Origin: RHKX01 sp046330285
Lineage (GTDB): Bacteria; Actinomycetota; Thermoleophilia; Solirubrobacterales; 70-9
Direction: 5' to 3'
DNA length: 64,000 nucleotides
Assembly: GCA_046330285.1 (NCBI GenBank)
Contig: JAXLSX010000001.1
Coordinates: 434,001 to 498,000, forward strand
Below the pieces are notes generated by a model. That model was not told the DNA's origin, did not search any database, and saw only the letters and a list, made by a program, of their open reading frames with translations. The position numbers were made by a program, and so were the translations under genes. Numbering within the stretch: the stretch's first letter is position 1; each line of letters opens with the position of its first letter. Positions 49,111 through 56,271 of the stretch are shown here, piece after piece.

Positions 49111-50256
49111 ATGGATCGCGAGGACCAGAGGCGAGGCGAAGGCGCCGATCTGGCCGTCGTCGGCGCCGGCTTGATCGGCCTCTCGTGCGCGCTCGAGGCG
49201 GCGCGGTCGGGGCTGGAGGTGCTCGTCGTCGACGCCGGCGCGGGCGAGCGGGCCTCCGAGGTCGCCGCGGGGATGATCGCCCCGGTCGGCGAGGCGAGCT
49301 GGGGGGAGGAGGCGCTGCTCGCCGCCGCGCTCGAATCGGCCGAGCTCTGGCCCGACTTCGCGGCTCGGCTCGAGGCGGAGAGTGGCGAGCCGGTCGGCTA
49401 CCGGCGCTGCGGCGCGCTCCACGTCGGACTCGACCGCGACGAGGCGGCCGAGCTGCGCCGCTTCCACGACCTCCACGGCGAGCTCGGCCTGGAGTCGGAG
49501 TGGCTGACCGCCGGCGCGTGCAGGCGCGCCGAGCCGGGCCTTGCCACCGACGTGTCGGGCGGGTTCTCCGTTCCGGGTGAGGCGGAGGTCGACCCCCGGG
49601 TCGTCCTGCACGCACTGCGCGTCGCCTGCGAGCGCGCCGGGGTGAGGATCCGGGCCGGCGAGGTCACCTCGGTCCCGGGCGAGGACCGGGTCGCGGGGTT
49701 GCGACTGGCCGACGGCTCGGCGATCGAAGCGGCCCGCGTCCTGCTCGCCGCGGGCGCGAGGATCGCCGCGCTGACGCCGGGCGGTCTCGCGCCGGTGCGC
49801 CCGGTCAAAGGCGAAGTCGTTCGGCTCCGCGCTCGCCCCGGGGAGGAGCCCTGCGGGCGGATCATCGCCAGCGAGCGGGTCTACATCGTCCCGAGGGCCA
49901 GCGGCGAGGTGGTCGTCGGGGCGACCGTCGAGGACCGGGGCTTCGACACGCGCGTCACCGCGGGCGGCGTCCACGAGCTGTTACGCGAGGCGTACCGGGC
50001 CGTGCCCGAGATCGCCGAGCTGGAGGTGACCGGTTTCGCCGCCGGACTGCGCCCGACAACGCCCGACAACGCGCCGGTGATCGGCGCCGCCGGGCCGGAC
50101 GGCCTCCTGATCGCGGGCGGCCACTACCGCAACGGAGTGCTGCTGGCGCCGTTCACGGCCGCGGCGATCGCCGCCGAGCTCCGCGGCGAACCGGAGTCCG
50201 AAGCCGCGGCCGCGCTCTCCCCGACCCGCTTCGCGCGGACCGGAGTCGCGTCGTGA
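49111..50256 (+). CDS. thiO: Glycine oxidase
   Basis: 381 residues from the ATG at 49111, with GGAGG 12 bases upstream; an in-frame ATG at 49063 lies inside the riboswitch and is rejected. The FAD motif is LAVVGAGLIGLSCALEAARSGLEVLVVDAG, with EVAAGMIAPVGEASWG and a C-terminal GFAAGLRPTTPDNAPVIG and GGHYRNGVLLAPFTA. It oxidises glycine to dehydroglycine for the thiazole of thiamine. Start of a riboswitch-controlled operon; its stop overlaps the next gene's GTG by four bases. Confidence 0.92.
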   Translation: MDREDQRRGEGADLAVVGAGLIGLSCALEAARSGLEVLVVDAGAGERASEVAAGMIAPVGEASWGEEALLAAALESAELWPDFAARLEAESGEPVGYRRCGALHVGLDRDEAAELRRFHDLHGELGLESEWLTAGACRRAEPGLATDVSGGFSVPGEAEVDPRVVLHALRVACERAGVRIRAGEVTSVPGEDRVAGLRLADGSAIEAARVLLAAGARIAALTPGGLAPVRPVKGEVVRLRARPGEEPCGRIIASERVYIVPRASGEVVVGATVEDRGFDTRVTAGGVHELLREAYRAVPEIAELEVTGFAAGLRPTTPDNAPVIGAAGPDGLLIAGGHYRNGVLLAPFTAAAIAAELRGEPESEAAAALSPTRFARTGVAS

Positions 50257-51245
50257 TCGTCGAGCTGAACGGCCGCGAGGTCGAGCTGGCCGACGGCGCC
50301 ACCGTCGCCGACGCGGCGCTCGCCGCGGGCATCGATCCGGCCCGCCGCGGGATCGCGATCGCTGTCGACGGCGAGGTCGTCCCCCGCGGCGAGCTTGCGG
50401 CGACCGCGCTCGCCGAGGGCCAGCGGGTCGAGGTCGTCGAGGCGATCGGCGGCGGCTCGCCGGACGCCGGCGACGCAGGATCGTTCGAGCTCGGCGGCCG
50501 GGAGTGGGGCTCGCGCCTGATCGTCGGCACGGGCGGCTTCCGCTCCCACGGGGACCTCGAGCGCGCACTCGTCGCGTCCGGCACCGAGATCGTCACGGTC
50601 GCCCTGCGCCGGGTCGACCCGGAATCGGAGGGGACGCTCCTCGGAGTCATCGACCGGCTCGGCCTGTTCGTCCTGCCGAACACGGCCGGCTGCTACACGG
50701 CGCGCGACGCGGTCCGCACGGCCCGCCTCGCCCGCGAGGCATTCGGCACCGACTGGGTCAAGCTCGAGGTGATCGGGGACGACCGGACGCTCCTGCCCGA
50801 CGCCCCGGAGCTGCTGCTCGCGGCCGAGGAGCTGGTTGACGACGGCTTCACCGTGCTGCCCTACACCTCCGACGACCCGGTTCTCGCCCGGCGCCTCGAG
50901 TCGATCGGCTGTGCCGCCGTCATGCCGCTCGGCTCGCCGATCGGCTCCGGCGCCGGCATCCGCAACCCCTACAACATCCGGATCATCGTCGAGGCTGCGG
51001 GCGTGCCCGTGATCCTCGACGCCGGCATCGGCACCGCGAGCGACGCCGCCCTGGCGATGGAGCTCGGCTGCTCGGGCGTGCTGCTCGCGAGCGCCGTCTC
51101 CCGTGCCGCCGACCCGGAGCGAATGGCCGGGGCGATGCGGAAGGCGGTCGAGGCGGGCTGGGCCGCCCGCCACTCGGGGCGCATTCCGACCCGCCTCCAC
51201 GCCCAGGCGTCATCCCCCGAAGAGGGGATCGCGGAGCTGACGTGA
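50253..51245 (+). CDS. ThiS-ThiG fusion: sulfur carrier plus thiazole synthase
   Basis: 330 residues. Residues 1-68 form a complete ThiS ubiquitin-like domain (MIVELNGREVELADGATVA...VEVVEAIGGG); Gly66-Gly67 are exactly where free ThiS ends. A short linker SPDAGDAG leads straight into ThiG (residues about 77-330), with RLIVGTGGFRSHGDLERALVASGTEIVTVALRRVD, the imine-forming Lys170 in DWVKLEVIGD, and SPIGSGAGIRNPYNI, the phosphate site. In separate proteins the ThiS terminal Gly is adenylated by ThiF and converted to a thiocarboxylate, so its burial here is odd. The gene is coupled to thiO and the phosphatase gene by 4-base overlaps, and is under the riboswitch. Confidence 0.9.
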   Translation: MIVELNGREVELADGATVADAALAAGIDPARRGIAIAVDGEVVPRGELAATALAEGQRVEVVEAIGGGSPDAGDAGSFELGGREWGSRLIVGTGGFRSHGDLERALVASGTEIVTVALRRVDPESEGTLLGVIDRLGLFVLPNTAGCYTARDAVRTARLAREAFGTDWVKLEVIGDDRTLLPDAPELLLAAEELVDDGFTVLPYTSDDPVLARRLESIGCAAVMPLGSPIGSGAGIRNPYNIRIIVEAAGVPVILDAGIGTASDAALAMELGCSGVLLASAVSRAADPERMAGAMRKAVEAGWAARHSGRIPTRLHAQASSPEEGIAELT

Positions 51246-51874
51246 CCGACGCGCTCCCGCCGCGACCCTCCGGCACGACCGGACCGGGGAGGCCCGTCGT
51301 CTGGCTCGCCCGCCACGGCGAGACCGAGTGGAGCCGGACGCTCCGCCACACCGGCCGCACCGACCTGCCGCTGACCGTCGAGGGCGAGGCCGAGGCCCGA
51401 GCCCTCCGCGAGCCGCTGGCCGCGGTGGAGTTCGACCGCGTCCTCTGCAGCCCGCTCGGCCGCGCCCGTGAGACCTGCGCGCTCGCCGGCCTCGGCGAGC
51501 GCGCCGAGCTCCGCGACGACCTCCTCGAGTGGGACTACGGCGACTACGAGGGCCGCACCAGCGCCGACATCCACACCGAGCGTCCCGACTGGCTGCTCTG
51601 GCGCGACGGTTGCCCCGGCGGCGAGTCCCCGTTCGACGTCGGCGCCCGCGCCGACCGCATCGTCGCCGAGCTCCTCGCGATGGAGGAGGGCATCCCCGGC
51701 GGCACCACCGTCGCCATCTTCGCCCACGGGCACATCCTCCGCGTGCTCACCGCGCGGTGGCTCGACCTGCCGCCCGCCGACGGCCGCATGTTCGGCCTCG
51801 GCACCGCCACGCTCAGCCGCCTCGGCTGGGAGCACGACTACCGCGTCATCCAGCGCTGGAACGCTCCGGTCTAG
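51242..51874 (+). CDS. Histidine phosphatase superfamily protein
   Basis: 210 residues with the branch-1 motif VVWLARHGETEWS (nucleophile His in RHG), the Arg and Glu in SPLGRARET and LLEWDYGDYEGRT, and the second His in AIFAHGHILRVL. Phosphoglycerate-mutase-like phosphatases of this size act on small phosphoesters. The GTG start overlaps the thiS-thiG stop by four bases, so it is last in the TPP-riboswitch operon. A phosphatase for thiamine monophosphate or another pathway phosphate is an appealing but unproven role. Confidence 0.87.
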   Translation: MTDALPPRPSGTTGPGRPVVWLARHGETEWSRTLRHTGRTDLPLTVEGEAEARALREPLAAVEFDRVLCSPLGRARETCALAGLGERAELRDDLLEWDYGDYEGRTSADIHTERPDWLLWRDGCPGGESPFDVGARADRIVAELLAMEEGIPGGTTVAIFAHGHILRVLTARWLDLPPADGRMFGLGTATLSRLGWEHDYRVIQRWNAPV

Positions 51875-52434
51875 CCCTCCTCTCCCAGCTGCAAGGGGAG
51901 CGGGAGTTGCGGCGCGGGCATCGCCGGATCGGCTGCGACGACGGACCCGGTGGGCAACACGACCGGCTCCCACTCCTCACCCCATTTGGCGCCGGGCGGA
52001 GGGGAGGGGATCAACCCCGCCTCGATCTCGCCATGGCAGTTGGCGCAGACGAGCACGCACTTCGCGGCTTCGGCCCTGTAGGAGTCGAGTGACTTACCGG
52101 TCGCCATCGACATCGGAAAGCTCTTATTGACCGGCTCCACATGATGGAAGTGGAGGCTGAGGATCGTTCGCATGTACCCGCAGACGGCACACCTGCCACC
52201 GGCTTCGGCGATCAGCTGTCGTTTGACCTTCTGGTGTCGGCGAGTGACGGCCTCGGCCGAGCAGCGCTTGCACACCCACCTGAGACCGCCCTCGCCATTC
52301 GAGTAGCGCCCGAACTCCGTGGCTCCATGATGCCGGCAGTCACGTACGCGAACTTCTCGGGATCGACTCGGATCCGGCGGCCTTCCCGATCGTGCCGCAC
52401 CGAGTGGTTCTGGTGGATCTGGTCGCGCGGGCAT
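51871..52434 (-). CDS. HNH endonuclease with N-terminal zinc ribbon
   Basis: 187 residues if it starts at 52434; the recognisable protein starts near VRDCRHHGATEFG (about residue 31). A zinc-ribbon CRHH...CKRC (about 32-57) is followed by an HNH domain: CAVCGYMRTILSLHFHHVEP and KCVLVCANCHGEIEAG. This two-part architecture is a known stand-alone actinobacterial HNH family. The C-terminal 40 residues are Pro-rich. It converges with the phosphatase gene (4-base overlap), and its 5' end is 50 bases from tRNA-Lys, from which it diverges. No intron or intein is next to it. Function unknown; GC content is lower than in neighbours. Confidence 0.78.
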   Translation of the reverse strand: MPARPDPPEPLGAARSGRPPDPSRSREVRVRDCRHHGATEFGRYSNGEGGLRWVCKRCSAEAVTRRHQKVKRQLIAEAGGRCAVCGYMRTILSLHFHHVEPVNKSFPMSMATGKSLDSYRAEAAKCVLVCANCHGEIEAGLIPSPPPGAKWGEEWEPVVLPTGSVVAADPAMPAPQLPLPLQLGEEG

Positions 52435-52471
52435 CGAACGTATGTTCGCAATCGATCCGGACGGATCTGAC

Positions 52472-52477
52472 TAATCT
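52472..52477 (+). promoter_or_regulatory. Possible -10 element (TAATCT) for tRNA-Lys
   Basis: TAATCT lies seven bases before the tRNA 5' end. No -35 is clear. Pattern match only, and it is close to the tRNA, so a start upstream is also possible. Confidence 0.25.
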
Positions 52478-52484
52478 CCGCCGT

Positions 52485-52559
52485 GCCTCCGTGGCGTAAT
52501 TGGTTAACGCGCGCGCCTTTTAAGCGTTGAGATTCCGGGTTCGAGTCCCGGCGGGGGCA
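52485..52559 (+). tRNA. tRNA-Lys (anticodon TTT)
   Basis: A 75-nt cloverleaf: acceptor GCCTCCG/CGGGGGC with one G-U, D stem GCGT/ACGC, anticodon loop CTTTTAA with anticodon TTT, T arm CCGGGTTCGAGTCCCGG, discriminator A. The anticodon stem (CGCGC/GCGTT) contains a C-T mismatch at its outer pair and a G-U next to it, which is weaker than usual. CCA is not encoded. Confidence 0.88.
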
Positions 52560-52624
52560 TTACCGAAAATCTCCATCGTGTGTAGACGGGGGCACTCACA
52601 CCGCCACCCGAATAGCGTTACGGG

Positions 52625-53599
52625 ATGGATCGACCGACGTGGCCGGGGCGCGGCACGACCGACGGGATGGCGCGGGCGGTCGCCTGGATCGCCCTCGCGC
52701 CGTGGATCGTCTTCCTGGTCCTCCGGCTGGCCGGGGTCGGCGACAACCAGTGGCTCGTCGCGGTGATCGGCGCGACGCCCTACGTGGCCGCGGCGATCCT
52801 GCTCCCGATCGCGATCGCGGCGATCCTCCGCGTCTGGCCGGCCGTGCTCGTCGGGGTCGCGATGGCCGCCGTCTTCGCCTTTCTCGTCCTCCCGCGGGCG
52901 TTCGGGGGCCCGACCGAGGCGACGCCGCCGGGCCCGCCGCTGCGGGTGCTGGCGGCGAACATGATGCTCGGCACCGGTTCCGCCGAGGGGCTCGCCGCCG
53001 TCGTCGACGAGCTCGAGCCCGACGTGGTCAGCGTCGAGGAGCTGACGCCGGAGCTCGCCTCCGAGCTCGACGCGCTCGGCTTCGCCGAGGAGTTCCCGCA
53101 CCGGAACCTCGCTCCCGCGCCGGGCTCCCACGGCAGCGGCCTCTACAGCCGCTACCCGCTTTCGGATCCCGCGCGGGAGATCGGCGGCCGCTACTTCCCG
53201 TTCCTCAGCGCCGAGGTGCACGTGCCCGGAGCCGAGCCGGTCGAGGTGAGCTCGGTCCACACGGTCCCCCCGACCGTCAAGGGCTGGGCGGCCGATCTCG
53301 ACGCCGTCTCGTCGGCACCCGAGGACGGACGGGCGATCCTGCTCGGCGACTTCAACGCCACGATCGACCACGCGCCCTTCCGGGGCGTCCTCGACCGCGG
53401 CTGGAACGACGCCGCCGCGACCGTCGGCAGCGGCCTGGTTCCGACCTGGCCCCAGGACCGCCACATCTTCCCACCGCTCTACGCGATCGACCACGTCCTC
53501 GTCGGCGGCGCCATCGGGGTCCGCAGCTTCTCCGCCCGCGACGTCGCGAGCACCGACCACCGCGCCGTGTTCGCCGAGCTCCAGCTGCCCGGCGACTGA
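52625..53599 (+). CDS. Endonuclease/exonuclease/phosphatase-family protein with N-terminal membrane domain
   Basis: 324 residues. The first 90 residues contain three hydrophobic helices (AWIALAPWIVFLVLRLAG, WLVAVIGATPYVAAAILLPI, AVLVGVAMAAVFAFLV). The EEP catalytic domain follows: RVLAANMML (Asn), DVVSVEEL (Glu), SSVHTV, AILLGDFNATIDHAPF, YAIDHVLVGG and STDHRAVFAE. All active-site positions for metal-dependent phosphodiester cleavage are present. The catalytic part is likely outside the membrane. Such proteins act on nucleic acids, sphingolipids or phosphoinositides. Confidence 0.88.
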   Translation: MDRPTWPGRGTTDGMARAVAWIALAPWIVFLVLRLAGVGDNQWLVAVIGATPYVAAAILLPIAIAAILRVWPAVLVGVAMAAVFAFLVLPRAFGGPTEATPPGPPLRVLAANMMLGTGSAEGLAAVVDELEPDVVSVEELTPELASELDALGFAEEFPHRNLAPAPGSHGSGLYSRYPLSDPAREIGGRYFPFLSAEVHVPGAEPVEVSSVHTVPPTVKGWAADLDAVSSAPEDGRAILLGDFNATIDHAPFRGVLDRGWNDAAATVGSGLVPTWPQDRHIFPPLYAIDHVLVGGAIGVRSFSARDVASTDHRAVFAELQLPGD

Positions 53600-53704
53600 G
53601 GACTTCGCGGGGTCGTGCGAACCTCGATGTCGAGAACCGACCGCCGGCTCCGCTCCGTGGGATGAAGGGCCGTAGAGAGCGGCCCCCGAAAGAAGGAGAA
53701 CGAC

Positions 53705-54100
53705 ATGCCCAGGTACCTGATCCTCAAGCACTACCGCGGCGGTCCCGAGCCGCACCACCCCTTCCCTCCGATGGACCAGTGGAAGCCGGAGGACGTCGAG
53801 GGCCACATGGCCTTCCTCCACAGCGTCCGCGACATGCTCCAGGAGACCGGCGAGTACGTCGACGGGCAGGCGCTGACGCCGGAGAGCACCTGGGTGCGCT
53901 GGGGCGGCCCGGACGCCGCGCCGGTCACGACCGACGGCCCGCACCCCGAGACCAGCGATCTGATCGCCGGTTGGTACATGGTCGACGTCGACTCCTACGA
54001 GCGCGCGCTCGAGATCGCCGCCCACGTCTCCTCCGAGCCCGGTCCTGGCGGGGAGCCGCTCTACGAGTGGCTCGCCGTCCGCGAGCTGATGACCGAGTAG
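53705..54100 (+). CDS. DGPF/YCII-domain protein associated with an ECF sigma factor
   Basis: 131 residues beginning MPRYLILKHYRGGP, with HMAFLHSVRDMLQETGEYVDGQAL and the DGP motif in PVTTDGPHPETSDLIAGWYMVDVDSYERALEIA. This ferredoxin-like YCII-type fold (DGPF domain) is the usual neighbour of ECF42-type sigma factor genes. GAAGGAG at 53693-53699 is a strong ribosome-binding site. It precedes the sigma gene by 20 bases and is probably cotranscribed. Confidence 0.88.
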   Translation: MPRYLILKHYRGGPEPHHPFPPMDQWKPEDVEGHMAFLHSVRDMLQETGEYVDGQALTPESTWVRWGGPDAAPVTTDGPHPETSDLIAGWYMVDVDSYERALEIAAHVSSEPGPGGEPLYEWLAVRELMTE

Positions 54101-54120
54101 CGGAAGGGATCGACGCGATC

Positions 54121-55329
54121 GTGCCGGCGATGGCCGCACAGGGGCTGGACGAGGGCGCCATCCGCGCCCTCGTCCCGCGCGTGCTCGCCGCGATGGTGCG
54201 CCGGGGCGAGGACTTCGACGCCGCCGAGGACGCGCTTCAGGAGGCGCTGATCGAGGCGCTGCGGTCCTGGCCCGAGCACCCGCCGCGCGACCCGCAGGCG
54301 TGGCTGACCACCGTGGCCACCCGCCGTCTCGTCGACGCCCGTCGCAGCGAGGCCGCCCGCCGGCGCCGCGAGGAGGCGGCGGAGCCGGAGCCATCGCCCG
54401 CCGCCGCCGGCAGCGGCGGGGACGACACGCTGTTCCTGCTCTTCTGCTGCTGCCATCCCGACCTCACGCCCGCCTCCCAGGTCGCGCTGACGTTACGCGC
54501 GGTCGGCGGGCTCACGACCCGCGAGATCGCGGACGCCTTCTTCGTCCCCGAGGCGACGATGGCGCAGCGGATCAGCCGGGCGAAGCGCACGCTCCGGGGC
54601 AGGAGCCTCGGCGAGCCCGGCGATCTCGCCGTCGTCCTGCGGGTCCTCTACCTCATCTACACGACCGGCCACACCGCTCGCACCGACCTGACCGGCGAGG
54701 CGATCCGCCTGACGCGCGGACTGACCCTCGCCACCGAGGAGCCCGAGGCGCGCGGTCTGCTCGCCCTGATGCTGCTCAATCACGCCAGGCTGCCTGCGAA
54801 GTACGACGCCGAGGGCCGGATCGTCCCGCTCGACCGCCAGGACAGAAGCCTCTGGGACGGCCGCGAGATCGCCGAGGGGGTGCGCGTCCTGCAGTCGGCG
54901 CTCGCGGTGCAGACCGAGTCCCGTCCTCCCGGTCGCTACCAGCTCGAGGCCGCGATCGCCGCCCTCCACGACGACGCTGCGAGCGCCGAGGAGACCGACT
55001 GGCCGCAGATCCTCGCCTGGTACGACGATCTGCTCGCCCTCACCGCGGACCCGGTGAACCGCGATCCCGCCGCCGTCCTCGGCCGGGCGGTGGCGATCGG
55101 TCACGTCCACGGCCCCGCCGCCGGCCTCGCCGAGACCGAGCGCCTGCGCGATGTGCTCGGCGACCGGCACCGTTGGCACGCCGTCCGCGGCCACCTGCAC
55201 GAGCTCGACGGGGACCCCGGGGCCGCGGCGGACGATTACGCGGCGGCCGCCCGTCTGGCCACGACCGTCTCCGAGCGCGACCACCTCGTCCGCCGGGCGG
55301 CGCAAACGCGGGCCGTCGCCTCCGACTGA
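54121..55329 (+). CDS. ECF42-type RNA polymerase sigma factor
   Basis: 402 residues from the GTG at 54121; an ATG at 54130 is equally possible. Region 2 includes FDAAEDALQEALIEALRSWPEHPPRDPQAWLTTVATRRLVDARRS, region 4 includes ALTLRAVGGLTTREIADAFFVPEATMAQRISRAKRTLR. After about residue 170 comes the long C-terminal extension of the ECF42 group (TPR-like; RSLWDGREIAEGVRVLQSAL and YQLEAAIAALHDDA). ECF42 sigma factors have no anti-sigma factor and are paired with DGPF proteins; the present pair fits that. Target promoters are unknown. Confidence 0.9.
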   Translation: MPAMAAQGLDEGAIRALVPRVLAAMVRRGEDFDAAEDALQEALIEALRSWPEHPPRDPQAWLTTVATRRLVDARRSEAARRRREEAAEPEPSPAAAGSGGDDTLFLLFCCCHPDLTPASQVALTLRAVGGLTTREIADAFFVPEATMAQRISRAKRTLRGRSLGEPGDLAVVLRVLYLIYTTGHTARTDLTGEAIRLTRGLTLATEEPEARGLLALMLLNHARLPAKYDAEGRIVPLDRQDRSLWDGREIAEGVRVLQSALAVQTESRPPGRYQLEAAIAALHDDAASAEETDWPQILAWYDDLLALTADPVNRDPAAVLGRAVAIGHVHGPAAGLAETERLRDVLGDRHRWHAVRGHLHELDGDPGAAADDYAAAARLATTVSERDHLVRRAAQTRAVASD

Positions 55330-55338
55330 CGAGCCGGC

Positions 55339-56001
55339 TCAGTCCTCGACGACGGAGCCGCCGATCTCGACGAACCCGTCGGCCATCGGCCGGGCGTGGA
55401 TGACCGAGCCGCGGCCCTGCCGGACCTCGATCGCCCGGCCCAGTCGCGCAGACAGCGGCAGCGCCGCCGATCCCGTCGCCTCGTCCTCACCGATCCCGAC
55501 CTCGGCGACGAAGCTCCGTGCCCGCACGATCCCGGCCTCCTCGTCGATCCACGCCCAGCAGTAGCGAAAGCCGTCGGATTCGACCGCCAAGGCGTTGACC
55601 TCGTCGGGTGAGGGGTACTCGATGATGTCCCACTCGGGACACCACTCCGGCCGCGCGGCGACCCAGGTTGTCTCACCCTCGAAGCGGACCGGCACCTCGC
55701 CCGCCGGCGGCCGCAGGACGTCGACTTCGTGACCCTCGCCGCGGAGCATCCAGGCCGTCCCGACACTGGGGTGCCCGGCGAACGGCAGCTGCACCTCGGG
55801 CGTGTAGATCTCGATCCGTCCCCGGCGCGCATCGTCGACGAACACGGTCTCCGAGTACGCGAGGTGGCGCGCCAGCGCCTGACGATCGTCCGCCGGGACC
55901 GACGGGCCGTCGAGGACGACCCCGAGCGGATTGCCGTGCGTCCCGCCCGGCCCGCAGAACACCCGCGGGACCCGCACCTCGATCTCCGGCGGCGCGGCCA
56001 C
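55339..56001 (-). CDS. PhzF-family isomerase-like protein
   Basis: 220 residues from a GTG. The motifs are those of the PhzF/DapF-like fold: GNPLGVVLDG, AYSETVFVDD with the catalytic Glu, LPFAGHPSVGTAW, and GIGEDEATGSAALPL. It is shorter than full-size PhzF (about 280) in the second half. Substrate unknown; a phenazine pathway is not suggested by neighbours. It converges with the sigma factor gene, ending 9 bases away. Confidence 0.85.
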   Translation of the reverse strand: MAAPPEIEVRVPRVFCGPGGTHGNPLGVVLDGPSVPADDRQALARHLAYSETVFVDDARRGRIEIYTPEVQLPFAGHPSVGTAWMLRGEGHEVDVLRPPAGEVPVRFEGETTWVAARPEWCPEWDIIEYPSPDEVNALAVESDGFRYCWAWIDEEAGIVRARSFVAEVGIGEDEATGSAALPLSARLGRAIEVRQGRGSVIHARPMADGFVEIGGSVVED

Positions 56002-56004
56002 GGC

Positions 56005-56271
56005 CTAGGGCTTTCCGTTGCGCTCGCGATGGCTGCATCCGGGCCAGCAGCAGGGACGGCGCATGCCCTCCTCCAGCTCCTCCCGGGTCCGCCGGATCCG
56101 GCGATCGCGAGTCTCCTCCCGCTTCGCGTCCTCGACCCAGCAGATGAACTCGTTGCGGGCGAGCGGTGTGATGTCCAGCCACGCCGCCATCGCGGCATCG
56201 CTGCCCCGGAGGCCGTCGAGCAGGTCGGCGGGCAGCTCGTGCACCGTCCCGCCTGGAACCACGGCGCCCAT
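56005..56271 (-). CDS. YdeI/OmdA-like small protein
   Basis: 88 residues: ELPADLLDGLRGSDAAMAAWLDITPLARNEFICWVEDAKREETRDRRIRRTREELEEGMR. This matches the C-terminal helical domain of YdeI/OmdA-type proteins (DUF1905/OmdA family), in which the P.DL..L, W..L.P..R.E.I.W...AK..ETR.RRI pattern is typical. A Cys-rich tail (CCWPGCSH) follows. Its start overlaps the purH stop by one base (TGATG). Confidence 0.78.
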   Translation of the reverse strand: MGAVVPGGTVHELPADLLDGLRGSDAAMAAWLDITPLARNEFICWVEDAKREETRDRRIRRTREELEEGMRRPCCWPGCSHRERNGKP

